DNA from: Firmicutes bacterium TM09-10
Lineage (GTDB): Bacteria > Bacillota > Clostridia > Lachnospirales > Lachnospiraceae
Length of the DNA stretch: 64,000 bases
Direction: 5' to 3'
Assembly (NCBI GenBank): GCA_003481005.1
Contig: QUKC01000001.1
Span: 310,001-374,000 of the forward strand
Position numbers and translations under genes: made by a program. Under the pieces are notes generated by a model, which saw nothing but the letters and a program-made list of their open reading frames with translations, searched no databases and was not told the origin of the DNA. Positions 50,212 to 61,342 of this stretch are shown here, in pieces (position 1 is the first letter of the stretch; every line of letters begins with the position of its first letter).

Positions 50212-51597
50212 TCATTTTCCCATGCAAAATTTGGAAAAAATCTCGTTTACCAGATCATCACCGACCTCTTCCCCGATAATCCGACCAAGGGACGCGTACG
50301 CGCTCATCAGGTCGATGGAATAGAAATCCTCCGGCATGTCGTCTTCCAGGCTTTTCTGAACCATTTTCAGGCTGTCATACGCCTCACAGAGCGCTTCTTT
50401 GTGGCGCATGCTCGTGATAACCACCTCGTCCTCCGAACGGATTTCTCCATGGAAAAACATCTGCTCCAGAAGCTGCTCAAATTCCTCGATTCCGGCATTT
50501 TTCTTTGCGGAAGTGCGGATCATGGAAACCTCCCTGCCGCCAAAGGCTTCCTGCAAATCCGTTTCGCTGACAGCCGCTTCCAGATCTGATTTGTTAAGCA
50601 GTACGATTACCTTCTGATCCTGGATCATCTCAATAATCTGCCTGTCGTTTTCGTCCAGCGTGCGCGACGAGTCAACCACATACAGAATTAAATCTGCCTC
50701 TTTTGCATACTGCATCGCCCGCTCTACGCCGATTTTTTCCACGATATCATCCGTACTGCGGATTCCCGCCGTATCGATGATATTCAAGCTGATTCCCTTT
50801 AACCGGATGGATTCCTCCAGGGCATCCCGTGTCGTGCCTGCGATATCCGTTACAATCGCGCGCTCTTCTCCGACCAACAGGTTTAACAGAGAAGATTTTC
50901 CAGCATTCGGCTTTCCGACAATGACAGTGCGGATGCCTTCTTTGCGTAAAAGTCCGTCCTCTGCGGACGCGATCAGCTTTCCGAGCTCTTCCAAAAGCTC
51001 CTGCGTGATTTTGCCGAGCTTTTCCGGATAGCCTTCTGTACTGATATGCTCCGGATCGTCTAACGCAGATTCGATAAATGCAATTTCATATAAAAGTGCC
51101 GCACGCAGGCTCTTCACTTTCTCTGCCACCGATCCCCGCAGCTGTTTGATCGACGCCTGCATCGAAAACTGGTTTTTCGCCTGAATCAGATCCATAACCG
51201 CCTCAGCTTCGGATAGGTCGATTCTGCCGCTCAAAAACGCGCGTTTCGTAAATTCGCCCGGCTCCGCCATCCTCGCACCGGCATGCAGAACAGCCTCCAA
51301 CACACGTTTGGTTAAAAGCACGCCGCCGTGGCAGTTGATCTCTACCGTGTCCTCTGTCGTATAGCTTCTGGGTGCTTTCATGACAGAAACCATAACCTCA
51401 TCCAGAATCGTTCCGTTCTCCTCTACAAAACCATAATGAATCGTATGCGTCTGCCAGTTTTTCAGCCTGTGTTCTTTCTTTTTATTGACCACAACCCGGT
51501 TCGCAACCGCAATCGCCTCCGGACCGCTGATGCGGATAATGCCGATTCCCGCATCAGACAACGCCGTTGCAATCGCCGCAATGGTATCTGATTTCAT
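50212..51597 (-). CDS. mnmE: tRNA modification GTPase MnmE
   Basis: 461 residues from the ATG reading MKSDTIAAIATALSDAGIGI with GGAGGT just upstream; the frame stays open further up only because it runs into the hairpin repeat, so the longer version is rejected. The G domain has GKPNAGKSSLLNLLVG (about residue 225), DIAGTTRDALEE and the NKSD base motif. The C-terminus ends FCMGK, the CxGK form in which the Cys is catalytic. It partners MnmG in wobble-uridine modification of tRNA. Intact and in the conserved operon order. Confidence 0.96.
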   Translation of the reverse strand: MKSDTIAAIATALSDAGIGIIRISGPEAIAVANRVVVNKKKEHRLKNWQTHTIHYGFVEENGTILDEVMVSVMKAPRSYTTEDTVEINCHGGVLLTKRVLEAVLHAGARMAEPGEFTKRAFLSGRIDLSEAEAVMDLIQAKNQFSMQASIKQLRGSVAEKVKSLRAALLYEIAFIESALDDPEHISTEGYPEKLGKITQELLEELGKLIASAEDGLLRKEGIRTVIVGKPNAGKSSLLNLLVGEERAIVTDIAGTTRDALEESIRLKGISLNIIDTAGIRSTDDIVEKIGVERAMQYAKEADLILYVVDSSRTLDENDRQIIEMIQDQKVIVLLNKSDLEAAVSETDLQEAFGGREVSMIRTSAKKNAGIEEFEQLLEQMFFHGEIRSEDEVVITSMRHKEALCEAYDSLKMVQKSLEDDMPEDFYSIDLMSAYASLGRIIGEEVGDDLVNEIFSKFCMGK

Positions 51598-51607
51598 ATT
51601 ACCTCCA

Positions 51608-51870
51608 TAAAAAAGAATGTGCCTTGGCACATTCTCGCGCCGAGGCGCAGTTGCTTCGGCAACCATCTACCCCTGCGCCGAGTGCGCATCCTCGCAGAGC
51701 GTTTATTATCGTATGGAAACGAAGTTTCCTATACGATGAATAGAAATAGAATCCTGCAACGCAGGATTCTTCGCCTGCGGCGGGTCGCGTATGCGACATT
51801 TTCCTCTCCGCCGCAGTGCGATCCTCGCGGAGCGTTTTTATCGTATGGAAACGAAGTTTCCTATACGATG
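51608..51870 (+). repeat. Modular hairpin repeat, copy 6 (modules A-B-C-B)
   Basis: Module A (51608-51708), B, C (about 51746-51840), then a second, nearly identical B (to 51870). D and E are missing. Compared with copy 1, the GTCGC-GCAA-GCGAC hairpin becomes GTCGC-GTAT-GCGAC and GAATCCTGC-GAA-GCAGGATTC becomes -AAC-: loops change, stems stay. The copy fills the mnmE-jag gap. Its 3' part is joined to an AAAAGAACCGGC..GCCGGTTCCT hairpin (51872-51905) that serves as jag terminator. Confidence 0.9.
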
Positions 51871-51912
51871 AAAAAGAACCGGCAGCTTTGACACCGCCGG
51901 TTCCTAAATACT

Positions 51913-52548
51913 TTATCTCTCGCCGTTCTTCTTCAGCGTTACAACAACGTGGCGGTAAGGCTCTTCTCCTTCGCTGTGGGTTGTAACATATTTATCATTC
52001 TGAAGAGCGGAATGAATGATCCTTCTCTCATACGGATTCATCGGCTCCAGCGCTACAGGTCTTCTGCTGCGCTTTACCTTATAGGCAATATTCTTTGCCA
52101 GATTTTCAAGGGTTTCTTTTCTTCTCTTGCGGTAATCTTCTGTATCTACCTTTACGCGGATATAGTCTTCAGAATCCTTATTTACTACCAGAGATACCAG
52201 ATACTGTAAAGAATCCAGCGTCTGTCCTCTCTTACCGATCAGGATTCCCATTTCATCGCCCTTTAAATCGATGTCTAAATGCTTTTCAACTTCATCGTAA
52301 GCGATATCCATCACAACATCCATCTTCATGGCTGCAAATACATCATTCAAAAACTGAAGCGCCTTATCCTCAACGGTAACCCTTACCCTTGCCTGAATGA
52401 CTGCCGGTTTTGCATTGAATCCAAGGAAGCCGGTAGAGCCCTCTTCCAGAATTTCATATTCCAGCTTGTCGCTTGTCACTAAAAATTGCTGGCAGGCCGC
52501 TGTTACCGCATCGCCAACTGTTTTTGCCGAAAATCTTTGGAAATCCAT
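51913..52548 (-). CDS. jag: RNA-binding protein Jag/KhpB (SpoIIIJ-associated)
   Basis: 211 residues. N-terminal Jag domain (SAKTVGDAVTAACQQFLVTS and ILEEGSTGFLGFNAKPAVIQ), then a KH domain with LKGDEMGILIGKRGQTLDSL (about residue 100), and a C-terminal R3H domain (ALEPMNPYERRIIHSALQND). It binds RNA and affects cell division and envelope growth in Firmicutes. It follows yidC by 18 nt, the usual order. AGGAGGGGTCAGC precedes the ATG. Confidence 0.95.
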   Translation of the reverse strand: MDFQRFSAKTVGDAVTAACQQFLVTSDKLEYEILEEGSTGFLGFNAKPAVIQARVRVTVEDKALQFLNDVFAAMKMDVVMDIAYDEVEKHLDIDLKGDEMGILIGKRGQTLDSLQYLVSLVVNKDSEDYIRVKVDTEDYRKRRKETLENLAKNIAYKVKRSRRPVALEPMNPYERRIIHSALQNDKYVTTHSEGEEPYRHVVVTLKKNGER

Positions 52549-52566
52549 GCTGACCCCTCCTGTTAT

Positions 52567-53895
52567 TTACTTATTATTCTTCTCGTTGTAATCTCTTACC
52601 ATATTTGCCTTGGAAGCAAGACTTCCGGGCTTGGCCGCATTTTTGTTATAATATTCCGTTGCCTTACGCATTGCCTCTTCCTTCTGTTCCTGTGTCATGG
52701 AAGGAACTTTTGCCTTTGTGGCGGCCGGTGCAGAACTGGTTTTTACATTTCTCGTGCTCATATTGGCGTAGTTATTGAGCTTCGCAGGATCAATTCCCTG
52801 CTTGCGCAGCTTCGCATCCCGCTTCTCCAGATTTTTCTTGATCTGCGCGTCAATATCCATCTTATCGATGTGCTTGTTGATCAGCACCTGCTGCACGCTT
52901 CTTACAACAGAACCAGCGATCCAGTAAAGACCCATACCGGAAGGTAATGTATAACAGAATACCGCGGACATGATCGGCATTACGTTATTCATCATCTTCA
53001 TGGAAGCTGCCATGCTGCTGTTGTCATTATTGGAAGATGCATCGGAAGCCTGGGGCATCAGCTTAACGTTCAGCCACTGGGTTAAAGCAGACAGAACCGG
53101 AATTGCCAGACCTGCAACAACCATCAGCCATGCGCCTGCTGCGATCGCTTCATGTACCATATAGGACGGAGAGTTACCCATGTTCAGACCAAGGAAATTG
53201 TTATAATGCTCCATCTTCTGCATGGTATCCGTGATCTCTGTCGCCAGCGTCGGAAAGTGATCCGCCAGATTTTTCCATTCTGAAGTCGACGCTTTATACA
53301 AAACATCAATAAAAGTGTTCTGAATGTACTCTGCATTACCGGATGTAAATGCCTCGTTGGCAAACTGCTTTGCATACATTGCAGCATTGGAGAAGTTCTC
53401 CGAGTTGCTTAAAAATTCTGCACTGCCGGCTGTGTTGGCAAGCTTTTCCACCATCGGGAAAAATGCTTCCTTTACCTGATTTACATAAGCCGGTACGTTC
53501 ATAAACACACGATACAGAGCAAACAGGATCGGCATCTGAATCAGCATCTGTACACAGCTGCCGGTGGGAGATACGCCGTACTTTGCATAAACAGCCTTAG
53601 TCTCCTGCTGCATCGCCATCATGGAATCGTTATCTTTCTTGCCTTCGTAACGTTTCTGAATCGCCTGCAGCTCCGGGTTCATCTTCGCGCTGAGCTTTGA
53701 GAACTTCTGCTGTTTAATGGTAAACGGCATCAGAAGCAGATAAATAACGATCGTAAAAATAATAATTGCCAGACCAATATTCGGAATCCCGATTTTGTCC
53801 AGCACCCAGAATATGCCGTTCATGATCCAGCCGAGCACTTTGGCAATCGGTCCAAGGATAGAGCCGCCATACTGTGTTAATAAAATAGCATTCAA
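52567..53895 (-). CDS. yidC: Membrane protein insertase YidC
   Basis: 442 residues from a TTG start, with AGGAGG 8 nt upstream. The Oxa1/YidC core includes GLAIIIFTIVIYLLLMPFTI, the KMNPELQAIQKRYEGKKDND loop and GSCVQMLIQMPILFALYRVF; further spans lie at about residues 250-345, ending GMGLYWIAGSVVRSVQQVLI. No lipoprotein signal Cys is evident. An unusually long insert (about residues 140-240) lies between core spans. The tail is basic. It inserts proteins into the cell membrane with or without SecYEG. Confidence 0.95.
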   Translation of the reverse strand: MNAILLTQYGGSILGPIAKVLGWIMNGIFWVLDKIGIPNIGLAIIIFTIVIYLLLMPFTIKQQKFSKLSAKMNPELQAIQKRYEGKKDNDSMMAMQQETKAVYAKYGVSPTGSCVQMLIQMPILFALYRVFMNVPAYVNQVKEAFFPMVEKLANTAGSAEFLSNSENFSNAAMYAKQFANEAFTSGNAEYIQNTFIDVLYKASTSEWKNLADHFPTLATEITDTMQKMEHYNNFLGLNMGNSPSYMVHEAIAAGAWLMVVAGLAIPVLSALTQWLNVKLMPQASDASSNNDNSSMAASMKMMNNVMPIMSAVFCYTLPSGMGLYWIAGSVVRSVQQVLINKHIDKMDIDAQIKKNLEKRDAKLRKQGIDPAKLNNYANMSTRNVKTSSAPAATKAKVPSMTQEQKEEAMRKATEYYNKNAAKPGSLASKANMVRDYNEKNNK

Positions 53896-53925
53896 TGATA
53901 TTTCCTCCTGCTTTTTGATTCCGGT

Positions 53926-54138
53926 TTACGGGACCGGATCATACCCTCCTTTGGAAAAAGGATTGCACCTTAAAATCCTCCAGACGGCAAGCAGTCCGCC
54001 TTTTAACGCGCCATATTTCTCTACGGCTTCCAGTCCGTATTCCGAACAGGTCGGAAAATAAGGACATTTCGTTGTCTTTAAAGGCGACAGATACCGCCGG
54101 TAGAATTTTATCATTGCGATCAGAATAGTTTTCATCAT
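53926..54138 (-). CDS. yidD: Membrane protein insertion efficiency factor YidD
   Basis: 70 residues with the family pattern: [20 protein letters not shown], then [20 protein letters not shown] and [17 protein letters not shown]. The three conserved Cys positions are present. The ATG chosen follows the rnpA stop by 2 nt; a TTG overlapping that stop is an alternative start. It is encoded between rnpA and yidC, its universal place. Confidence 0.93.
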   Translation of the reverse strand: MMKTILIAMIKFYRRYLSPLKTTKCPYFPTCSEYGLEAVEKYGALKGGLLAVWRILRCNPFSKGGYDPVP

Positions 54139-54140
54139 TT

Positions 54141-54515
54141 TCAATTCGATTGATCGGCTTCACATTCCGTTTTTGTTTCTTCTTTCATAATGTGGTGAAG
54201 CCTTCCAAGGTGTAATACTGCGCTCTCCATCTGTTCAAATGAAATGGATGCTGCAGAAGCCCGCGCTGTGATTACTATATTTAAACCACTATTAAATATA
54301 TCCTCATGTAATCGATAGCTTTCCTTTACGAGCCTTTTCACGCGATGCCGAACCACGCTGTTGCCGACTTTTTTACTTACGGAAATCCCGAGCAGGTTTT
54401 CATCCTGATGATTCTCCAATACATACATGACCAAATACCTGTTGGCGCGGGAAACGCCTTTTTTGTAAACCTCCTGGAACTGCCGGTTCTTTCTCAACGA
54501 CTGCGTAAATCTCAT
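54141..54515 (-). CDS. rnpA: Ribonuclease P protein component
   Basis: 124 residues starting [20 protein letters not shown], with GGAG 8 nt upstream of the ATG; a longer start would run into rpmH leader sequence. The RNR signature is in [20 protein letters not shown]. It supports the RNase P RNA in 5' maturation of tRNAs. Located between rpmH and yidD as in nearly all bacteria. Confidence 0.95.
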   Translation of the reverse strand: MRFTQSLRKNRQFQEVYKKGVSRANRYLVMYVLENHQDENLLGISVSKKVGNSVVRHRVKRLVKESYRLHEDIFNSGLNIVITARASAASISFEQMESAVLHLGRLHHIMKEETKTECEADQSN

Positions 54516-54556
54516 GAAATTGTCTCCATAGAGAAAATAGGCCACAAAACTGCGGC

Positions 54557-54691
54557 CTATGCGGATAATCTCTTTCTTCCTTTTGCTCTTCTGGCTGCTA
54601 ATACTTTTCTGCCGCCAGCACTGCTCATTCTTGCTCTGAAGCCGTGTACTTTGGAACGCTGCCTTTTCTTAGGCTGAAATGTCATCTTCAT
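54557..54691 (-). CDS. rpmH: Ribosomal protein bL34
   Basis: A 44-residue, highly basic protein with the family pattern [20 protein letters not shown] and [22 protein letters not shown] lies 10 nt upstream of the first ATG; a second ATG two codons later is less well spaced. First gene of the rpmH-rnpA-yidD-yidC-jag series, with a near-consensus promoter upstream. Confidence 0.97.
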   Translation of the reverse strand: MKMTFQPKKRQRSKVHGFRARMSSAGGRKVLAARRAKGRKRLSA

Positions 54692-54766
54692 GAAAGCTAC
54701 ACCTCCCTTTCAGGCCTTATCTGCTATAAGGCATATTTATGACATGTATCAGAAAATATCATTGAC

Positions 54767-54795
54767 ATTATATAGGCAGAAATTCGATAAGTCAA
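54767..54795 (-). promoter_or_regulatory. rpmH promoter
   Basis: On the minus strand TTGACT and a perfect TATAAT are separated by 17 nt. It lies about 75 nt upstream of rpmH and should drive the rpmH-rnpA-yidD-yidC-jag operon. Confidence 0.85.
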
Positions 54796-54829
54796 GCAAT
54801 TTCCTGTATTTTAAAGGATTTTTGAACCT

Positions 54830-55170
54830 GGAAAATTTTTCTACAGAAATCTTTTCAAAATCGTTATTTTACACAATACAAGATATTGTTATCGGCAAAA
54901 TTATTTTTCCACAAGATCTAGTTTATAAACATCTGTGGATTTTCGAATCCACAGATCCACAGATTTACATAACATTATCCACAAAATGTGGAAAACTTGT
55001 GGATAACCCATTATTTATCCCCACTCTACCCACAGAATCCCCAGAAAATACAATGTGTATATGTGTATTCCACTTATCCACATAATCCTCATAATTATCC
55101 ACGTCAACTACTCTCTGTTTGGGGATATCCACAGCTTTTGTGGACATGATCCGTGGAGTAATTAACATTT
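54830..55170. other. Replication origin oriC, dnaA-proximal part
   Basis: A gene-free stretch between the divergent rpmH and dnaA genes. Exact DnaA boxes (TTATCCACA or its complement) are at 54975-54983, 54998-55006 and 55074-55082. One-mismatch boxes are at 55095-55103 (TTATCCACG) and in further CCACA/TGTGG clusters at 54.94-54.96 and 55.12-55.14 kb. The flank at 54.83-54.91 kb is very AT-rich and may serve as the unwinding element. Together with the second box cluster after dnaA this is a bipartite origin of the Bacillus kind. Confidence 0.85.
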
Positions 55171-55197
55171 GCCATTTTTGAACAATTCGTTTATTAT
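55169..55197 (+). promoter_or_regulatory. dnaA promoter
   Basis: TTGCCA and TATTAT are 17 nt apart, ending about 80 nt before the dnaA start. The position next to the DnaA boxes would allow DnaA to regulate its own gene. Confidence 0.6.
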
Positions 55198-55278
55198 AGA
55201 ATAGAATAAATCTCAAAGGGGATTTTATACCCTTTTTTGGGGTTTCTTTAGTGACGGTCACAGATGAGGAGGCTTTTT

Positions 55279-56640
55279 ATGCATTTTATTGGGGAAAACT
55301 GGGAGATGATCAAGCAGACAATCCACACGGAATATGATCTTACCAACATTTCCTATAATACCTGGATTGAACCCCTGCAGTTTTATGATGTAAAGGATGA
55401 TACTGTCTACATCCAGATTCCGACCGGACAGGCTCATGCCCTCAACTACATCTCCAACAAGTACAGCAATTATTTTAAGGTAACCATTTCCGAGATGATG
55501 GATCATGATTACGATATTTCATTCATCCTCGAAAAAGAGAAGGCCGCCGATACGGATACCGATTTAAAGTCTCCCTCTTCTAATATAAATAACATCAATT
55601 ACGAACAGGCGAATTTAAACCCCAAGTACAAGTTCGACACCTTCATTGTCGGCAATAACAACAAATTCGCTCATTCCGCCTGTCTCGCAGTTGCGGAATC
55701 TCCCGGAAATGCCTACAATCCGCTGTTTATCTACGGCGGTGCCGGTCTGGGAAAGACGCATCTGATGCATTCCATCGGTCACTTCATCCTGGAGCAGAAT
55801 CCGAATATGAAGGTTCTTTATGTCACTTCGGAATCCTTTACCAACGAAGTAATCGAATCCATCCGAAGCGGTAACGCAACCGCCATGACAAAGCTGCGCG
55901 AAAAATACCGGACTGTAGATGTCCTGATGATCGACGATATTCAGTTTATTATAGGAAAAGAAAGTACACAGGAAGAATTTTTCCACACCTTTAACGTGCT
56001 GCATTCCGCAGGCAAACAGATCGTACTGTCCTCTGATAAGCCGCCAAAAGAAATGGAAACCCTGGAAGAACGTTTCCGTTCCCGTTTCGACTGGGGCCTG
56101 ATTGCGGACATCCAGCCGCCTGACTATGAAACCCGAATGGCGATCCTGCGCAAAAACGCCGAGGCATGTAATAAACCCGTCGATGATGAGATTTTTAAAT
56201 ACATTGCTACCAATATTAAGTCCAACATCCGGGAACTGGAGGGCGCTTTTAATAGAATTATTGCCAAATCCAAGATTGAGAACCAGAGTGAAATTACAAT
56301 GGAACTGGCAGAAGACGCCTTAAAAGACATTATAAATCCTGACAAACCAAAGGAAATCACACCGGAACTGATTATAGAAGTCGTTGCGGAACACTTCGGC
56401 GTTAGTCCGGAAGATATTACTTCCAAAAAACGGAACTCCGAATTCGTTCAGCCGCGTCAGGTTGTCATGTATCTGTGCAGGAAGCTGACGGATACTTCCT
56501 ATGTCAATATTGGCAAACTGCTCGGCAAAAAAGACCACACTACAATTATCCACGGTGTGAATAAAATTGAGGATGAGTTAAAAAATAACGACGAATTGGC
56601 CGGCAAGGTTGAAACGATCAAAAAGAAGATCTGTGTATAA
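55279..56640 (+). CDS. dnaA: Chromosomal replication initiator DnaA
   Basis: 453 residues from the ATG reading MHFIGENWEMIKQTIHTEYD, with GAGGAGG upstream; an ATG five codons earlier overlaps that site. AAA+ domain with Walker A GGAGLGKTHL (about residues 152-161), Walker B VLMIDDIQF, and sensor motif SDKPPKEMETLEERFRSRFD. The C-terminal DNA-binding domain has the signature KLLGKKDHTTIIHGVNKI. It binds DnaA boxes on both sides of its gene, melts the origin and loads the helicase. Confidence 0.98.
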   Translation: MHFIGENWEMIKQTIHTEYDLTNISYNTWIEPLQFYDVKDDTVYIQIPTGQAHALNYISNKYSNYFKVTISEMMDHDYDISFILEKEKAADTDTDLKSPSSNINNINYEQANLNPKYKFDTFIVGNNNKFAHSACLAVAESPGNAYNPLFIYGGAGLGKTHLMHSIGHFILEQNPNMKVLYVTSESFTNEVIESIRSGNATAMTKLREKYRTVDVLMIDDIQFIIGKESTQEEFFHTFNVLHSAGKQIVLSSDKPPKEMETLEERFRSRFDWGLIADIQPPDYETRMAILRKNAEACNKPVDDEIFKYIATNIKSNIRELEGAFNRIIAKSKIENQSEITMELAEDALKDIINPDKPKEITPELIIEVVAEHFGVSPEDITSKKRNSEFVQPRQVVMYLCRKLTDTSYVNIGKLLGKKDHTTIIHGVNKIEDELKNNDELAGKVETIKKKICV

Positions 56641-56888
56641 CCTGGTCGTAATCCCCGACTTATCCTAAGGTTGTACACAGGATAACCGTTTCCTGTTTTC
56701 CGCTATTTTACAGGGCTTGTGATACTTATCCACATTTCAACAACGCCTATTAAGAAAGATTACGAATTTAATTATTTATATCTTTGTTTGCGCTCCGGCA
56801 GGCCATCCCGCGCCGGGTGTCTTTGGAAAACCCAGTGGATGTGGATAAGTCACAGAACACACAGTTAAAAGAAGGGAGTTTTTCATAT
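56641..56888. other. Second DnaA-box cluster between dnaA and dnaN
   Basis: Exact boxes at 56726-56734 (TTATCCACA) and 56840-56848 (TGTGGATAA), with looser TTATCC and TGTACACAGGATAA-like copies at 56.66-56.69 kb, and an AT-rich stretch at about 56.75-56.79 kb. In Bacillus and many Clostridia this intergenic region holds the part of oriC where strands first separate. It probably also contains the dnaN promoter, which I could not fix. Confidence 0.7.
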
Positions 56889-57995
56889 ATGAAATTTATC
56901 TGTCCGAAATCAGAGCTATTAAACGGACTTCAGGTTGTTTCCAAAGCAGTTCCTGCAAAAACAACCATGACAATCCTCGAATGCATTTTAGTTGACTGTA
57001 CCCAGGGATATATCAAACTGACTGCCAACGATATGGAACTCGGCATTGAGACCATTGTAGAAGGCACGATTGAAGAACCTGGCGTTATTGCGCTGGATGC
57101 AAAGATTTTTCTTGAAATTGTCAGAAAATTACCGGATAACGATATTACGATACTATCTGACAATAGCTATCAAACTCTGATAACTTGTGAAAAAGCGAAA
57201 TTCAATATTGCCGGAAAATGTGGCGATGACTTCGCTTATCTGCCGGAAATAGAGCGCAGCAACAGCATTGTTATTTCTCAGTTCACATTGAAAGAAGTTA
57301 TCCGTCAGACGATTTTCTCGATTGCTGACAACGATAACAACCGTCTGATGACCGGCGAACTGTTTGAAATTAACGGCGATGAGCTGAAGGTGGTTTCCCT
57401 CGACGGACACCGCATTTCTATCCGGAAAATTCAGCTGAAGGATACCTACGAACCCCAGAAAGTTGTTATCCCGGGTAAGACCCTGAATGAAGTCAGCAAG
57501 ATTCTTTCCGGTGAAACAGAAAAAGATGTATCCCTGTTCTTTACCGACAACCAGGTTGTGTTTGAATTTGATCAGACAACCGTTGTATCCAGACTGATTG
57601 AAGGCGAATATTTCCGCATTGACCAGATGCTTTCCAGCGATTATGAGACAAAGGTGACAATCAACAAGCGTGAATTGTTAAGCTGTATCGACCGTGCGAC
57701 TCTGCTCGTAAAGGAAGGCGACAAAAAGCCGATCATTATCAGCATTACAGACGGTCTGATGGAGCTGAAAATCAACTCTGCCATCGGCAGCATGGACGAG
57801 CAGATCGATATCGAAAAAAGCGGAAAGGATCTGATGATCGGTTTCAACCCGAGATTTTTGATCGATGCACTGAGAGTCATTGACGATGAACAGATCACGA
57901 TTTATCTGGTTAATCCTAAGGCTCCCTGCTTTATCCGCAATGAGGAGAACAGCTACATTTACCTGATTCTCCCTGTTAACTTTACAACTGTTTAA
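56889..57995 (+). CDS. dnaN: DNA polymerase III beta subunit (sliding clamp)
   Basis: 368 residues from the ATG reading MKFICPKSELLNGLQVVSKA, with AAGGGAG upstream; the longer frame starts in origin sequence and is rejected. Three repeats of the clamp fold are present, and the protein ends RNEENSYIYLILPVNF, the usual clamp C-terminus. It forms a ring on DNA that tethers the replicative polymerase. The conserved order dnaA-dnaN-yaaA-recF is kept. Confidence 0.97.
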   Translation: MKFICPKSELLNGLQVVSKAVPAKTTMTILECILVDCTQGYIKLTANDMELGIETIVEGTIEEPGVIALDAKIFLEIVRKLPDNDITILSDNSYQTLITCEKAKFNIAGKCGDDFAYLPEIERSNSIVISQFTLKEVIRQTIFSIADNDNNRLMTGELFEINGDELKVVSLDGHRISIRKIQLKDTYEPQKVVIPGKTLNEVSKILSGETEKDVSLFFTDNQVVFEFDQTTVVSRLIEGEYFRIDQMLSSDYETKVTINKRELLSCIDRATLLVKEGDKKPIIISITDGLMELKINSAIGSMDEQIDIEKSGKDLMIGFNPRFLIDALRVIDDEQITIYLVNPKAPCFIRNEENSYIYLILPVNFTTV

Positions 57996-58039
57996 CTGCA
58001 AAAGCGCCGGAAAAGGGCGCAGGAAAGAAGGAACGATTC

Positions 58040-58246
58040 ATGCAGACCTATCGGATCAGAGATGAATTTATCAAGCTCGGACAGGCTTTGAAGGCAGCGG
58101 GCTTTGTGGAATCCGGCGTCGACGCCAAATTCGCTGTACAGGACGGGCTTGTCAAAGTAAACGGACAGGTAGAAACCGCACGCGGCAAAAAACTGGTGCC
58201 CGGAGACGTGGTAGAATATGACGGACAGACCTTAAAGATCGAGTGA
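58040..58246 (+). CDS. yaaA: S4-domain RNA-binding protein (YaaA-type)
   Basis: 68 residues, an S4 domain almost alone: FIKLGQALKAAGFVESGVDA then VQDGLVKVNGQVETARGKKL and a final PGDVVEYDGQTLKIE. In Bacillus the homologue between dnaN and recF (YaaA/RlbA) takes part in 50S subunit assembly. GAAGGAACG precedes the ATG. It lies 44 nt after dnaN and 34 nt before recF. Confidence 0.9.
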   Translation: MQTYRIRDEFIKLGQALKAAGFVESGVDAKFAVQDGLVKVNGQVETARGKKLVPGDVVEYDGQTLKIE

Positions 58247-58280
58247 ATTTCCATACACCGATCTGACAGAAAGAGGAACT

Positions 58281-59378
58281 ATGGTTATTAAATCGCTGGA
58301 ATTATCCAATTTTCGGAATTACAGCCTGTTAAACCTTTCCTTCGACCGGGGGACAAATATTTTATACGGCGATAACGCACAGGGAAAAACCAATATCTTA
58401 GAGGCAATTTATCTGTGTGCGACAACCAAGTCCCATAAAGGCGCGAAGGATAAGGATATCGTAAATTTCAACGAGGAGGAGGCACATATCCGCGCCTACC
58501 TCGAGAAAAAAGAAGACGAAATCCGCATCGACATGCACCTTCGGAAAAACAAATCCAAGGGCATTGCGATTGACGGGACCCGCATCAAAAAAGCGGCGGA
58601 GCTTCTGGGCATTATGAACGTGGTATTTTTTTCCCCGGAAGATCTGTCCATTATCAAGAACGGTCCGGCAGAGCGCAGACATTTCGTGGACATGGAGCTG
58701 TGTCAGCTGGATGCAGGATATCTGTACAACTTAAACCATTACAACCGGATTGTGAACCAGCGCAACCGGCTGTTAAAGGATATTTACCAGAATCCGTCCC
58801 TGCGGGATACGCTGTCGGTCTGGGATGACCAGATGGCGGCGTTTGGCAGCCAGGTGATCGAGAGAAGGATCACCTTTACGGAGCAGCTAAACGACATCAT
58901 CGGAGAGATTCACAGCCGTCTTTCCGGAGGCAGGGAGCATTTAAAGGTTGTGTATGAACCGGATGTGACGAGCGAGAATTTTGCAGAGGCACTGCACCGT
59001 AACCAGGAGCGGGATATCCGACTGAAGATGACATCAACGGGTCCGCACCGGGATGATTTTTCATTTCTGGCAGACGGCGTGGATATTCGTAAATTCGGAT
59101 CCCAGGGACAGCAGAGGACGGCGGCGTTGTCCTTGAAGCTTTCCGAGATTGAGCTTGTCAAAAAGATGACAAAGGATACGCCGGTGCTTTTATTAGACGA
59201 CGTGTTGTCGGAGCTGGACAGCAACCGTCAGAATTACCTGCTGAACAGTATCGGGGACATTCAGACGATTATTACCTGTACCGGTCTGGATGATTTTGTC
59301 AACAACCGGTTTGAGATCAATAAAGTTTTCAGAGTAGCAAACAGGACGGTGGATGCCGGCCAGAATGGAGGAATATAA
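58281..59378 (+). CDS. recF: DNA replication and repair protein RecF
   Basis: 365 residues. Walker A ILYGDNAQGKTNILEAIYLC (about residues 30-50), ABC-type signature GSQGQQRTAALSLKLSEIEL (about residue 275) and Walker B PVLLLDDVLSELDSNRQNYL. RecF loads RecA at single-strand gaps together with RecO and RecR. AGAGGAACT lies before the ATG; the stop abuts the gyrB start, whose ribosome binding site lies inside recF. Confidence 0.96.
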   Translation: MVIKSLELSNFRNYSLLNLSFDRGTNILYGDNAQGKTNILEAIYLCATTKSHKGAKDKDIVNFNEEEAHIRAYLEKKEDEIRIDMHLRKNKSKGIAIDGTRIKKAAELLGIMNVVFFSPEDLSIIKNGPAERRHFVDMELCQLDAGYLYNLNHYNRIVNQRNRLLKDIYQNPSLRDTLSVWDDQMAAFGSQVIERRITFTEQLNDIIGEIHSRLSGGREHLKVVYEPDVTSENFAEALHRNQERDIRLKMTSTGPHRDDFSFLADGVDIRKFGSQGQQRTAALSLKLSEIELVKKMTKDTPVLLLDDVLSELDSNRQNYLLNSIGDIQTIITCTGLDDFVNNRFEINKVFRVANRTVDAGQNGGI

Positions 59379-61298
<1,920 letters not shown>

Positions 61299-61342
61299 AA
61301 AACTGATTGGAATGCCGCCTGGGCGGCTGGATAAGAGGAAAG

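Noticed and set aside
51598..51666. Upstream extension of mnmE by about 23 codons
   Set aside because: The extra codons lie in hairpin module A of the repeat, and no ribosome binding site precedes them. The ATG at 51597 has GGAGGT directly upstream and gives the normal MnmE N-terminus.
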